From an uncultured Bacteroidales bacterium (lineage in GTDB: Bacteria; Bacteroidota; Bacteroidia; Bacteroidales; P3): 63,661 nt of DNA. The stretch lies in contig CAJOHZ010000009.1 in assembly GCA_905234695.1 (NCBI GenBank), forward strand, positions 1 to 63,661, in the 5' to 3' direction. The position numbers and the translations under genes were made by a program. Below the pieces are notes generated by a model. The model had not been told where the DNA came from and made no database searches. It saw nothing but the letters and a program-made list of their open reading frames with translations. Shown one piece after another: positions 7,907-16,674 of this stretch; position 1 is the first letter of the stretch; each line of letters starts with the position of its first letter.

Positions 7907-9997
7907 TCAAATTTCAATTATCAGGGCGAGACGGTAGTTGCGGCCCATCATGGGATAGCTGCGCACCACTTCGTACTGCTTGTCCAGCAGGTTGAGCACC
8001 TGTGCCTTCACCTTCAGCCGGCTGCGCGTGTCGGCGGTGTGGGGGGCGGTGTGCCGGCGGCCCAGAGGGAAGTCGTGGCTCAGCGTGATGCCGTGGTCGG
8101 CATAACCGGGCACCCGCGAGGCCGCGCTGTTCTGCTCCAGGTAATAGCGGTCGCCCACGAGGGTCAGCGTGTAGCCCAAGTCGACCCATGGGCTTTGCAC
8201 GATAAGGGCGGCGTTGCCGCTGTGGCGTGGGGTGTAGGGAATTTGATGGCCGTAGCTCTTGCTTTCGGGGTCGGTGCGGTCGACGGCCTGTTGCCACGAG
8301 TAGCCCAGCGAGAGGTCCACCTGCCAAGGGGGTGTGCCGTTGCTGTCGGCACGGTAGAGGCTGGCGGTGGCCGTGAGGTCGGCTCCCGTGATTTCCACGA
8401 TGCCCATGTTCTTCATGGACCAGAGGTACATGTTTTGTGTCGGCACGGCGATGATTTTGTCGCTCACATGGTTGCGGTAGGCGTCGGCGGTGCCGCCGAG
8501 ACGGGTACGGAGGCGGTCGCCCAGGTGGGCGGTCTTTCCGTGGTAGGTGAGGCCCAGGTTGTGCTGGGCGGCTTTCTCGGGCCGCAGGGCGTGCTCGGTG
8601 GTGAAGTAGTACAGTTCGTTGAAGTTGGGTACGCGGAAGGTCTCCTTGAAGAAGTAACGCAGCGTGATGTCGCCCCGGGTGTAGGTGAGGCCCGCGTAGG
8701 GCGACAGGCGGGCGTGGGGGTCGCCGCAGCGCTCAGGTTCATAGTCGCGCACCCACGTGCCCAGCAGGTGTGCGCTGGCTTTGAGGCCGTCGAACAGGGG
8801 CAACAGGTGGGCGGTGTAGTCGGCGGTGAGGGCTGCGAGGGCGGCCAGCCGCTGCACGTCGGAATGGCGCGAGAGGTTGCTGGTCATCCGGCTGGCCGAC
8901 TCGTCGGCCGCCAGACTGAGGCTGAAGTATTCGGGTTGCATGTCGCCTTCGAGGTGGTAGCGCACCGTCTGCGAGAGGTAGGCCTCGCGCTGCATGTATT
9001 CGTTCCGTACCGGGTAGCCGTGGCCCAGCGAGTCCTCATAGGCGTCGTCGGAGCGGCGGTATTTTGCCAGTGCCTGCACGTCCAGCCGCTGGCCGGTCTT
9101 GCGGTAGCGGGCTTGGGCGAACGCCAGCCGCTCCTCGCTGTGGGAGTCGCTCTCTTTTACACGGTACCATATCACGGGACCGGGCAGGGCATGGAACCCC
9201 TGCATGTAGTGGGCCTTGACATGTAGCCGGCGATGGCTGTCGAACCGATAGAAGAGGTTGGCGTCGGCAGTGCCGGTACGCACCTGTGAGTTCTCGCGGA
9301 TTTCGCGCGAGGTGCTGTCGCCCTCGCGTCCCGTCTGGGCATAGCGGATGGTGAAGGGGTAGTCGCCGTCGGAGCGGGCGTAGTTGCCCCACAGCGAGAG
9401 GCTGGCCTTGCGTCCCAGCCGCTGTTCGTAGGCGAGGGTGGGGGAGAGGTATCCGAACGACCCTGCCTCGGCACCGGCGGACAGCCGGAAGGGGCGTGCC
9501 CCGAATTCGGGTTCATGGGTCTCCATGTTCACCACGCTGCCCGCCGCCAGCGCACGGGCGGCCTGCAGCGACTGGTCGCCTTGTCCGTTGGCGAGGGTGA
9601 TATAGCTGCTGTTGCCCAGCAGGTAACGGCCCAAGTCCACCTGCCCGTTCTGGCAGTCGTTCACGGCAATGCCGTCGATGGTCAGGGTGCTGAACTGGCT
9701 CCCCAGGCCGCGGACGCTCACGGTCTTCACCCCGCCCAGGCCGCCATAGTCTTTGAGGCTCACCCCCGACATCTGGCGCACCGCGTCGTCGAGTCGTGTG
9801 CCGCCCAGCTGCTCCATCTCGCGCACCGAGACCACTTGGGTGGGGGTCTGCACAAACTTGTCGTCGGGGCGGCTGTTGAGCTCGATGACGCTCACCTCGG
9901 GCAGCGTCACGGCACGCTTCGAGGTGTCCTGCGCCGCGCCCGGCAGGGCGTGGCACAGCAGCATGGCGGCAAAAAGGATGGCGGATTTGTTCTTCAT
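7907..9997 (-). CDS. btuB: BtuB-like TonB-dependent cobalamin receptor
   Basis: This 696-residue outer-membrane receptor has a signal peptide ending in HALPGAAQ. A plug domain follows (residues about 30-150: LPEVSVIELNSRPDDKFVQT, then VREMEQLGGTRLDDAVRQMSGV and SVRGLGSQFSTLTIDGIAVND), then a 22-strand-type barrel ending in NYRLALIIEI. It lacks the long N-terminal carboxypeptidase-like domain of SusC proteins, as in BtuB. A cobalamin riboswitch sits directly upstream, which supports vitamin B12 import rather than siderophore or glycan uptake. The size fits the family. It is followed by the BtuG-like gene. Confidence 0.88.
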   Translation of the reverse strand: MKNKSAILFAAMLLCHALPGAAQDTSKRAVTLPEVSVIELNSRPDDKFVQTPTQVVSVREMEQLGGTRLDDAVRQMSGVSLKDYGGLGGVKTVSVRGLGSQFSTLTIDGIAVNDCQNGQVDLGRYLLGNSSYITLANGQGDQSLQAARALAAGSVVNMETHEPEFGARPFRLSAGAEAGSFGYLSPTLAYEQRLGRKASLSLWGNYARSDGDYPFTIRYAQTGREGDSTSREIRENSQVRTGTADANLFYRFDSHRRLHVKAHYMQGFHALPGPVIWYRVKESDSHSEERLAFAQARYRKTGQRLDVQALAKYRRSDDAYEDSLGHGYPVRNEYMQREAYLSQTVRYHLEGDMQPEYFSLSLAADESASRMTSNLSRHSDVQRLAALAALTADYTAHLLPLFDGLKASAHLLGTWVRDYEPERCGDPHARLSPYAGLTYTRGDITLRYFFKETFRVPNFNELYYFTTEHALRPEKAAQHNLGLTYHGKTAHLGDRLRTRLGGTADAYRNHVSDKIIAVPTQNMYLWSMKNMGIVEITGADLTATASLYRADSNGTPPWQVDLSLGYSWQQAVDRTDPESKSYGHQIPYTPRHSGNAALIVQSPWVDLGYTLTLVGDRYYLEQNSAASRVPGYADHGITLSHDFPLGRRHTAPHTADTRSRLKVKAQVLNLLDKQYEVVRSYPMMGRNYRLALIIEI

Positions 9998-10027
9998 GTT
10001 CTTCTATCCCATTTCCTCGAAGGGTGG

Positions 10028-10206
10028 AGAGGTCGGTCTGGCAGGTCTTCTGACTTTGCCTCGGGCGGGCCTGGCCTTCCCGCGCGGCTATGGCGCCGTG
10101 CAGTGGCCGTCGGCAGGCTCGCCTCCAGGGGAGGCTTACAGCAGCGGGACTGTCCAGGAGTCGCACCTGGTTCCCTTTTGACACACGTGCGTGTGACCAA
10201 ACCGGC
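10028..10206 (-). promoter_or_regulatory. Cobalamin (adenosylcobalamin) riboswitch
   Basis: Read on the minus strand the segment carries the hallmark blocks in order: a GTCACACG/CGTGTGTC hairpin, AAAAGGGAA, GGTGCGACTCCTGGACAG, the B12 box-like CCCGCTGCTGTAA, GCCACTG, GGGAAGGC and CAGAAGACCTGCC. The outer stem GGTTTGG pairs with CCAGACC. It ends about 30 bp before the start of the BtuB-like gene, so bound cobalamin would turn the uptake genes off. Confidence 0.92.
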
Positions 10207-10208
10207 TG

Positions 10209-10216
10209 CAAAGATA
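10209..10216 (-). promoter_or_regulatory. -7 promoter element of the riboswitch transcript
   Basis: The minus strand reads TATCTTTG just upstream of the outer stem of the riboswitch. The rest of 10217-10349 shows no gene. Confidence 0.65.
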
Positions 10217-10349
10217 CAAAGAATTCCCGATATACGGGAAAAACATCGGCTTGTCCGTGGGATGGTGTTGATAACCAGAGACGGGGGCGGCGGGCGAAAT
10301 GCCCGCCGTCGGCGCCCCCTTGTCGATACTGTTTTTGTGGCCGGTGGCG

Positions 10350-11102
10350 TCAGCTGTTCTGTGCCAGCCGCACCGAAAGGCCGTAATAGCGGTAGCTCCA
10401 GTCGTCTGCACGTGCCCCGCCGCTGTGAATGGTCAGGCCGAGGGCCTGGTCGCTGTTCTCGGGAGAGCTGGTCCAGTAATAGCCCGATAGGCCGGCGTCC
10501 GACACCCCTTCGCCGTAACGATAGCCTGCGGCAGGCAGGAATACCGCGCCGCCGTCCTCCATCTTCTTCCACTGGGACGGGCTGTAGCTGTTGGTTTCCC
10601 ATCCTGTGGCGCCAGGGCTGAAGCTGCACCCCTCGGGCATCGTCCAGGCGTCGGGCAGCAGGATGAACCCGTGGATGGAGTCGATGCTGCCCGGGGCCTG
10701 CTTGTCGGCGGCGTTGGGACGGGTGTTGAGCAGGTAGTACCACTCGTCTCTCGAAAGGGTACGCCAATGGCCTTCGAAATGGTCGCCCCATTCGTTATAT
10801 TCGCAATAATCCTCTGCATGGGTGGAGATGAGGCCGGGGTTGTTTCCAGTGCCCCAGCCGAAATAACCGCCGTAGTCGTACTGGTGGGCAACCAGCGTGC
10901 GACCACCGCGGGCCAGGTTGCCGGGGGCGAACCGCACCTGGCAATCCTCGGCAACGGAAAATACTCCTGATTTCGCGGCGACAGGCTCCTGCCGCTCTTG
11001 TTGTACTTGCTCCGGTTCCGGATCTTCTTTCGTGCATCCGGTCATCCATAGGGCTGATGTCAGCAGCGCCGCCAACATAAGCGTCGTTCTTGATTTTTTC
11101 AT
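10350..11102 (-). CDS. Lipoprotein with Fibrobacter-major-paralogue-like (FISUMP) domain
   Basis: This 250-residue protein has a lipoprotein signal (MKKSRTTLMLAALLTSALWMTGC, Cys 23). The mature domain has the typical string WRTLSRDEWYYLLNTR, ILLPDAWTMPEG, GAVFLPAAGYRYGEG, YYWTSSPENS and a final LSVRLAQ. These domains are abundant and expanded in Fibrobacter and Bacteroidota surface proteins; their biochemical role is unknown. It is divergent from mutS and upstream of the riboswitch on the same strand, but the riboswitch has its own promoter, so it is a separate unit. Confidence 0.75.
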   Translation of the reverse strand: MKKSRTTLMLAALLTSALWMTGCTKEDPEPEQVQQERQEPVAAKSGVFSVAEDCQVRFAPGNLARGGRTLVAHQYDYGGYFGWGTGNNPGLISTHAEDYCEYNEWGDHFEGHWRTLSRDEWYYLLNTRPNAADKQAPGSIDSIHGFILLPDAWTMPEGCSFSPGATGWETNSYSPSQWKKMEDGGAVFLPAAGYRYGEGVSDAGLSGYYWTSSPENSDQALGLTIHSGGARADDWSYRYYGLSVRLAQNS

Positions 11103-11310
11103 GTTGTTTTGTTTTTTGTTTGTAGAAATGTTCCTTTTGGGGGCGTTTCTGTAGTCAAGACCCGCAGAGGGCGTTTCTGTGGCAATTTTGCGATAAAAAA
11201 ATATCCGGTGGGCAATAATGTGGCGGTTTCGGCGTTACACATTGTCGGTTGCCACCGGGCGACGGTACGGGCGGCCGAACTATCTGTCAAAACCTGAAAA
11301 CTGCACCTCC

Positions 11311-13959
11311 ATGGGAAAATCTGCCGAGAACGAATCACCGCTGATGCGGCAACATGCCGAACTGAAACGGAAGTACCCCGATGCGATGCTGCTTTTCCGG
11401 GTGGGCGATTTCTATGAGACTTTCGGCGAGGATGCCCGCAAGGCTTCGGCCATCTTGGGCATCACCCTCACCCGCAAGGCCAGCGGCGGGGGCGGCTACA
11501 CCGACTTGGCGGGCATTCCCTATCACGCCGTCGACCAGTACCTGCCGCGACTGGTACGTGCCGGACTGCGGGTGGCTATCTGCGAGCAACTGGAGGACCC
11601 CAAGACCGTCAAGGGGCTTGTCAAGCGCGGCATCACCGAGCTGGTGACTCCCGGTGTGGCCTACAACGACATGGTGCTGGAGGTGAAGGAAAACAACTTC
11701 CTCTGCGGCCTGCATCTGTCCGACAAGGTGCATGGGGTGGCTTTCCTGGATGTCTCCACCGGCGAGTTCTACCTGGCGCAGGGCGACCTGGAGTATATCG
11801 AGCGGCTGATGCAGAATTTCCACCCTTCCGAGGTGGTGCTGCAACGCAAGAAACTGCACTGGTTCCTCGACCACTTCCCCGAGAAATACTATACCAATAC
11901 TTTCGATGATTGGGTGTTCACCCCCGATTTCGCCGAAGAGTTGCTTACACGCCAGTTCGGCACCACCTCGCTCAAGGGCTTCGGTGTGAACGACCTGAAG
12001 GAGGGTATTGTGGCTGCCGGCGCAGCCCTGTACTATCTGCAGGACACCCAGCATGACCGCACACGCCATATCTGCACCCTCACCCGCGTCGAGGAGGACC
12101 GTTATGTGTGGCTCGACCGCTTCACGGTGCGCAATCTGGAACTTATCGCCTCGCCCCACGAGGGGGCGCGGACGCTGCTCGATGTGCTGGACCAGACGGT
12201 AACCCCCATGGGGTCGCGTCTGCTGCGTCGCTGGATGGTGATGCCGCTGAAAGAACGACCCGCCATCGAGGAGCGGCTGCATGTGGTGGACCTGCTGGTG
12301 CGCCACCGCGACCTCGCCCAGAAGCTTATGCCGCAAATACGGGCAGTGGGCGATTTGGAAAGGCTGATTTCCAAGGTCTCCGTGGGACGCATCAACCCCC
12401 GCGAGTTGCAGCAACTGAAGCGCTCGCTGATGGCGGTGGAGCAAATCAAAGGGTTCCTAGCTGATGTGGGAGACGAGGGTCTGACGGCCCTGGCCGAGCG
12501 TATCAATCCCTGCCAGAGCATCTACCAACGCATTGAACGGGAGGTGCAGGATGACCCGCCCATCAAAGTGGAGCGGGGCGGCGTGATTGCCGCCGGCGTC
12601 AACGCTGAACTCGACGAGCTGCGTGCCATGGCGGGCTCGGGACGCGACTACCTGGCCGCCATACAGAAACGTGAGAGCGAGGCCACGGGCATCCCCTCAC
12701 TGAAGGTGGGATTCAACAATGTCTTCGGATACTATCTGGAGGTGACCCACACCCACCGTGACAAAGTGCCCGACAGCTGGATACGCAAGCAGACCCTCAC
12801 CAACGCCGAACGCTATATCACCCCCGAACTGAAAGAGTACGAGGAGAAGATACTGGGGGCCGAGGAGCGCATCCTGGCCTTGGAAAGCCAATTGTACGAA
12901 CAACTGCTGTCGGCCCTGATGGAGTATCTGGAGCCTATCCAATATGACGCCCAACAGGTGGCACGGCTGGACTGTCTGCTCTGCTTTGCCGAGACGGCGT
13001 TGGCCCATAACTACTGTCGTCCCCGCTTCACCGACGACACTACCCTCGACATCAAGGAGGGGCGGCATCCGGTGATTGAGACCCAGCTGCCCGCCGGCGA
13101 GCAGTATGTGAGCAACGATGTGCAGCTGGACAGCGACAACCAGCAGATTGTTATCATCACTGGCCCCAATATGTCGGGTAAGTCGGCCCTGTTGCGCCAG
13201 ACGGCCCTCATCGTGCTGATGGCGCAGATGGGGAGCTACTGCCCCGCCCGCGAGGTGACGATGGGCATTGTCGACAAGGTCTTCACCCGTGTGGGGGCGT
13301 CGGACAATATCTCGTCGGGCGAGTCGACCTTCATGGTCGAGATGACCGAGACGGCCAGCATCCTCAACAACATCTCCGACCGCAGCCTGGTGCTGCTCGA
13401 CGAGATAGGACGCGGCACCTCCACTTACGACGGCATCTCCATCGCCTGGGCCATCACCGAATATCTGCACAACCACAAGAAGGCCCGTCCCAAGGTGATG
13501 TTCGCCACCCATTACCATGAACTTATCGAGATGGCCGACCAGTACGAGCGTATCCGCAACTACCATATCGCGGTGCGCGAGGTGGCCAACAAGGTTATCT
13601 TCCTCCGCAAGTTGGAGCCCGGCGGCAGCGAGCACAGTTTCGGCATCCATGTGGCCCGCATGGCGGGTATGCCGGCGCAGGTGCTCAACCGCGCCAACGC
13701 CATGCTGGAACTGCTGGAGTCGAAAAACGAGAAGATTACGGATAATCGGACTGCCAAAAAATCAGGCAGTCGGACAGCCAAACAGTCGGACAATCAAGCA
13801 ATCCCCCCCGACGGCTACCAGCTTAGCTTCATCCAGCTCGATGACCCCACCCTGCTGGAAATCCGCGACAAACTGCTGGATATCGACATTGACTCTCTTA
13901 CCCCTCTCGAAGCCCTGCTTAAGCTGAACGAAATCAAAAAACTCGTCGGTAAGAAATAG
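11311..13959 (+). CDS. mutS: DNA mismatch repair protein MutS
   Basis: This 882-residue protein has the N-terminal mismatch-recognition motif (FRVGDFYETFGEDA, carrying the conserved F-x-E). Connector and lever domains follow, then the ABC ATPase with Walker A GPNMSGKS near residue 618, Walker B LVLLDEIGRGTST, and the C-terminal dimer helices. A frame reaches 11218, but MGKSAENESPLM at 11311 matches the family start. Residues about 809-830 are a low-complexity Ser/Lys/Gln linker (DNRTAKKSGSRTAKQSDNQA) encoded by near-repeats, placed between the ATPase and the end domain. It acts on replication errors in the cytoplasm. Confidence 0.97.
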   Translation: MGKSAENESPLMRQHAELKRKYPDAMLLFRVGDFYETFGEDARKASAILGITLTRKASGGGGYTDLAGIPYHAVDQYLPRLVRAGLRVAICEQLEDPKTVKGLVKRGITELVTPGVAYNDMVLEVKENNFLCGLHLSDKVHGVAFLDVSTGEFYLAQGDLEYIERLMQNFHPSEVVLQRKKLHWFLDHFPEKYYTNTFDDWVFTPDFAEELLTRQFGTTSLKGFGVNDLKEGIVAAGAALYYLQDTQHDRTRHICTLTRVEEDRYVWLDRFTVRNLELIASPHEGARTLLDVLDQTVTPMGSRLLRRWMVMPLKERPAIEERLHVVDLLVRHRDLAQKLMPQIRAVGDLERLISKVSVGRINPRELQQLKRSLMAVEQIKGFLADVGDEGLTALAERINPCQSIYQRIEREVQDDPPIKVERGGVIAAGVNAELDELRAMAGSGRDYLAAIQKRESEATGIPSLKVGFNNVFGYYLEVTHTHRDKVPDSWIRKQTLTNAERYITPELKEYEEKILGAEERILALESQLYEQLLSALMEYLEPIQYDAQQVARLDCLLCFAETALAHNYCRPRFTDDTTLDIKEGRHPVIETQLPAGEQYVSNDVQLDSDNQQIVIITGPNMSGKSALLRQTALIVLMAQMGSYCPAREVTMGIVDKVFTRVGASDNISSGESTFMVEMTETASILNNISDRSLVLLDEIGRGTSTYDGISIAWAITEYLHNHKKARPKVMFATHYHELIEMADQYERIRNYHIAVREVANKVIFLRKLEPGGSEHSFGIHVARMAGMPAQVLNRANAMLELLESKNEKITDNRTAKKSGSRTAKQSDNQAIPPDGYQLSFIQLDDPTLLEIRDKLLDIDIDSLTPLEALLKLNEIKKLVGKK

Positions 13960-14170
13960 GGATTCCCTCCGTGTCGGGATACGGTCGGAAGTGGGGTGAA
14001 ATATGCAGGATGAGGAAGTTATGAGGTTATTAACAACACAAAGGGTGTGGAATTGCCGAAAATGGACGGAAAAAGGGTAGGAAGAGTGATTATGACAGGG
14101 TGTTGTGAGTGTGTGAGTAGAAAAATATTGATTGGAAATGAGAATGTTGCAATTTTTTTATGAGAAAAGT

Positions 14171-14201
14171 TTTGCGGAATGAAAAAAAAGATGTACTTTT
14201 G
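14171..14201 (+). promoter_or_regulatory. Stable-RNA promoter of the tRNA cluster
   Basis: TTTG (14171-14174), exactly 19 bp, then TACTTTTG (14194-14201), followed by CACCCGCTTTT. It has the same extended form as the promoters of tRNA-Phe and tRNA-Gln in this window. The remainder of 13960-14263 is AT-rich and without genes. Confidence 0.85.
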
Positions 14202-14263
14202 CACCCGCTTTTTGAGAAATTGAAGAAGCAAGAGAGTCACTTGAAATTGTGAAGAAAGCGTAT

Positions 14264-14336
<73 letters not shown>

Positions 14337-14353
14337 CAAAGAAAAAGCGCAAC

Positions 14354-14426
<73 letters not shown>

Positions 14427-14453
14427 CAAGTCTCCAGCCAAAGCAGTAGACAG

Positions 14454-14536
14454 GCTCTGGTGGTGGAATGGTAGACACGAGGGACTTAAAATCCCTTGCC
14501 CGCAAGGGCGTGTGGGTTCAAGTCCCACCCGGAGTA
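14454..14536 (+). tRNA. tRNA-Leu (TAA)
   Basis: Class II tRNA. Acceptor GCTCTGG pairs with CCGGAGT (wobbles at two pairs). The anticodon is TAA in GGACTTAAAATCC, with the long variable arm TGCCCGCAAGGGCG. CCA is not encoded. Confidence 0.93.
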
Positions 14537-14610
14537 CTAACAAAGAGAGTAATTTGAAATAACAAAAGCCAAAGCACGGGTCAAGGCCCGTGACCGAAAG
14601 CAAAATCAGT

Positions 14611-14685
14611 TGTCTTGGTAGCTCAGTTGGTAGAGCAATTGACTCTTAATCAATGGGTCCAGGGTTCGAGTCCCTGCCAGGACAC
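14611..14685 (+). tRNA. tRNA-Lys (CTT)
   Basis: Acceptor TGTCTTG pairs with CAGGACA. The anticodon loop CTCTTAA carries CTT, and the T-arm is GGGTTCGAGTCCC. Confidence 0.95.
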
Positions 14686-14690
14686 TACTG

Positions 14691-14767
14691 CGGGGTGTAG
14701 CGCAGTTGGCTAGCGCGCCACGTTCGGGACGTGGAGGCCGGAAGTTCGAGTCTTCTCACCCCGACCA
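14691..14767 (+). tRNA. tRNA-Pro (CGG)
   Basis: Acceptor CGGGGTG pairs with CACCCCG. The anticodon loop TTCGGGA carries CGG. The 3' CCA is encoded, unlike its cluster neighbours. Confidence 0.95.
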
Positions 14768-14833
14768 AGTCATCCTCTCGCTTAGCAGAGGTCCCCAACT
14801 CTCTTACATCGCATCCGCAGGCGGCAAACAGCT

Positions 14834-14906
<73 letters not shown>

Positions 14907-14908
14907 CT

Positions 14909-14930
14909 GCACTTCTTCGGAAGTGCCTTT
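14909..14930 (+). terminator. Terminator after the tRNA cluster
   Basis: GCACTTC, a TTCG tetraloop, GAAGTGC, then CTTTATT. It separates the tRNA unit from rpsF. Confidence 0.75.
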
Positions 14931-14962
14931 ATTATTAACCAATTATTTATTCAACAAACAAC

Positions 14963-15331
14963 ATGGTAAACCGTTACGAAACCGTTTTCATTGTAACTCC
15001 CGTTTTGTCTGAAGATCAGATGAAGGAAACGGTCGAGAAGTACAAAAACTTCTTGCAAGAGCACGGTGCAGAAATTATCTACACCCACAACTGGGGCATG
15101 CGCAAACTGGCCTACCCCATCCGTAAAAAAACCACGGGTATGTACTACCTCATCGAATTCAACGCCGAGGGTAGTCTGATTGCCGACCTTGAGGTGGCTT
15201 ACAAGCGCGACGAGCGTCTGCTTCGCTTCCTCACCGTGTCGCTCGACAAGTACGCTGTGGCTTATAACGAGAAGAAGCGCGCCGCCAAGGCTGCCGCCGC
15301 TGAGGCTCCCGTCGTTGAGGAGGAGAAATAA
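14963..15331 (+). CDS. rpsF: 30S ribosomal protein S6
   Basis: This 122-residue protein has the S6 opening NRYETVFIVTPVLSEDQMKE, the core NWGMRKLAYPIRKKTTGMYYLIEFNAEG, and a Lys/Ala/Glu-rich tail (KKRAAKAAAAEAPVVEEEK) common in this family. It binds the 30S platform together with S18, encoded next. It is the first gene of the rpsF-rpsR-rplI operon. The 63-bp gap to rpsR can form a hairpin (15348-15377). Confidence 0.97.
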   Translation: MVNRYETVFIVTPVLSEDQMKETVEKYKNFLQEHGAEIIYTHNWGMRKLAYPIRKKTTGMYYLIEFNAEGSLIADLEVAYKRDERLLRFLTVSLDKYAVAYNEKKRAAKAAAAEAPVVEEEK

Positions 15332-15347
15332 AAGAATTTATGAATGT

Positions 15348-15377
15348 GGTTCCCGTACGCATCCGCGCGAGGGAGCC
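15348..15377 (+). promoter_or_regulatory. Hairpin in the rpsF-rpsR gap
   Basis: GGTTCCC (15348-15354) can pair with GGGAGCC (15371-15377) around a 16-nt GC-rich loop. S6:S18 autoregulatory structures are known upstream of rpsF in other bacteria. That this one serves such a role is only a guess. Confidence 0.3.
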
Positions 15378-15394
15378 AAAAACCAAAATGAATC

Positions 15395-15661
15395 ATGGCT
15401 AACGAAACCGAAATAAAATATTTGACCCCGATCGCCGTCGAAACCCAGCGGAAGAAATACTGCCGTTTCAAGAAACTCGGCATCAAGTACATTGATTATA
15501 AAGACGCAGACTTTCTGCTGAAGTTCGTCAATGAGCAGGGCAAGATTCTGCCCCGCCGCATCACCGGTACGTCCAACAAGTACCAGAAGAAAGTGTCCAA
15601 AGCTATCAAGCGCGCCCGCCATCTGGCCCTGCTGCCCTACGTAGCCGATTGTTTAAAATAA
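15395..15661 (+). CDS. rpsR: 30S ribosomal protein S18
   Basis: This 88-residue protein carries the S18 core [22 protein letters not shown], followed by [39 protein letters not shown]. This is the family signature, including the TG(T/L)....Q..L..AIKRAR region. It pairs with S6 on the small subunit. Length and operon position are normal. Confidence 0.97.
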   Translation: MANETEIKYLTPIAVETQRKKYCRFKKLGIKYIDYKDADFLLKFVNEQGKILPRRITGTSNKYQKKVSKAIKRARHLALLPYVADCLK

Positions 15662-15679
15662 TTATTGGAGGAAGAAAGA

Positions 15680-16129
15680 ATGGAAATTATACTTTTACAG
15701 GATGTGACCAATCTCGGTTACAAAGACGATATTGTTAAAGTCAAGAACGGCTACGCCAACAACTACCTCCTGCCGCAGGGCATGGCCATCATCGCCACCC
15801 CGTCGAACCGCAAAGTGCACGCTGAGAACATGCGCCAGCGCGCCCGCAAGGAGGAGAACCTCCGCAAACAGGGCGAGACGCTGCAGGCCGCCGTGGAGGG
15901 CAAGACTGTCCGCCTCATCGCCAAGGTGGGTGAGAACGGCCATCTCTTCGGCTCCATCACCAGCGACCAGATTGCCGAGGCTTTGAAGGAGCAGCACAGC
16001 TACGACATCGACCGCAAGAAGATTGTCGTGGACGGCGCCAAAATCAAAGAGGTCGGAACGTTCCCCGTGCAGATCAACATCTACAAGGAGATCAAGGCCA
16101 CTGTCAACATTGAAGTAGTCGCTGAATAA
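15680..16129 (+). CDS. rplI: 50S ribosomal protein L9
   Basis: This 149-residue protein has the opening MEIILLQDVTNLGYKDDIVKVKNGYANNYLLPQG, the L9 N-domain. A connecting helix follows (RKVHAENMRQRARKEENL), then the C-domain (GENGHLFGSITSDQIAEAL, KKIVVDG..IKEVGTFPVQINIYKEIKA). The frame is open from 15665, but GGAGG at 15667-15671 sits at Shine-Dalgarno distance from ATG 15680, which settles the start. Confidence 0.97.
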   Translation: MEIILLQDVTNLGYKDDIVKVKNGYANNYLLPQGMAIIATPSNRKVHAENMRQRARKEENLRKQGETLQAAVEGKTVRLIAKVGENGHLFGSITSDQIAEALKEQHSYDIDRKKIVVDGAKIKEVGTFPVQINIYKEIKATVNIEVVAE

Positions 16130-16156
16130 GCGTCGTATCTTAATTTTTTCATGTTG

Positions 16157-16184
16157 CGGGCGGGAGTCATCCCGCCCGTTTTTT
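16157..16184 (+). terminator. Terminator of the rpsF-rpsR-rplI operon
   Basis: CGGGCGGGA (16157-16165), loop GTCA, TCCCGCCCG (16170-16178), then TTTTTT. Confidence 0.95.
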
Positions 16185-16204
16185 ATGCCCCGTCTCTTGC
16201 TGGG

Positions 16205-16234
16205 ACAAAAAAAAGTCCCCCGATTGGGGGACTT
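16205..16234 (-). terminator. Terminator of the small membrane protein gene
   Basis: On the minus strand AAGTCCCCC, a short loop and GGGGGACTT are followed by a run of eight T, a strong intrinsic terminator 23 bp after the stop codon. Confidence 0.92.
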
Positions 16235-16256
16235 GTGTATCGGAGGTATTGAACGA

Positions 16257-16538
16257 TTACATAAAGGCCGCTGCGGCTCCGCCGACAGCTGCGAGGAGGA
16301 TTATGATAACGATAATACCAATGCAGGAAAGGATGAGACCGGTGATGGCGAGACCTTTCTTGGCATTCTTCTTGCACACGCCGATGATGGAGAAGATCAG
16401 ACCGAGAGCCCACAGAATCCAGTTGAGGACGGGGACCCAGCAGAAAATCAGGCCGAGCAGAGCCAGTACGAAACCGGCAACGCCCATGCTGTTCTTTTGC
16501 TTCTCAACAACAACTTCCTGAGTAGTGTTTTCTTCCAT
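16257..16538 (-). CDS. Small two-helix membrane protein (DUF4190-like)
   Basis: This 93-residue protein has a short acidic N-terminus (MEENTTQEVVVEKQKNSM). Two hydrophobic spans follow, with the inner-loop motif GLIFSIIGVCKKNAKKGLAITGLILSCIG between and around them. This pattern of two helices around a K-rich KKGxAIxGLILxxxG turn is typical of DUF4190-type proteins. The role is unknown. The frame upstream to 16733 lacks coding character and overlaps the promoter at 16667-16674, so ATG 16538 is used. Confidence 0.75.
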   Translation of the reverse strand: MEENTTQEVVVEKQKNSMGVAGFVLALLGLIFCWVPVLNWILWALGLIFSIIGVCKKNAKKGLAITGLILSCIGIIVIIILLAAVGGAAAAFM

Positions 16539-16666
16539 AATACATTCCCTGCATTCGTGTCGGGAGCAACTTTTGTGCCTCTTGCCCCGGAGAGACGTTT
16601 CAATTGTTGTTTTCAGAGAGTCGGGGCCACACCCTGTGTGAAAGGATACGAGATAATATCCGAGTG

Positions 16667-16674
16667 CAAAGATA
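16667..16674 (-). promoter_or_regulatory. -7 promoter element of the small membrane protein
   Basis: The minus strand reads TATCTTTG. The gene-free stretch 16539-16944 holds this promoter, the 16831 palindrome and the plus-strand promoter, and no ORF I trust. Confidence 0.6.

Noticed and set aside
5546-9226. Long plus-strand ORFs opposite the barrel and BtuB/BtuG genes (such as 5546-6655, 6652-7884, 7895-9226)
   Set aside because: They are shadows caused by high GC at third positions of real minus-strand genes. They have no signal peptides or domains, and their composition is Val/Gly/Ala/His-heavy.
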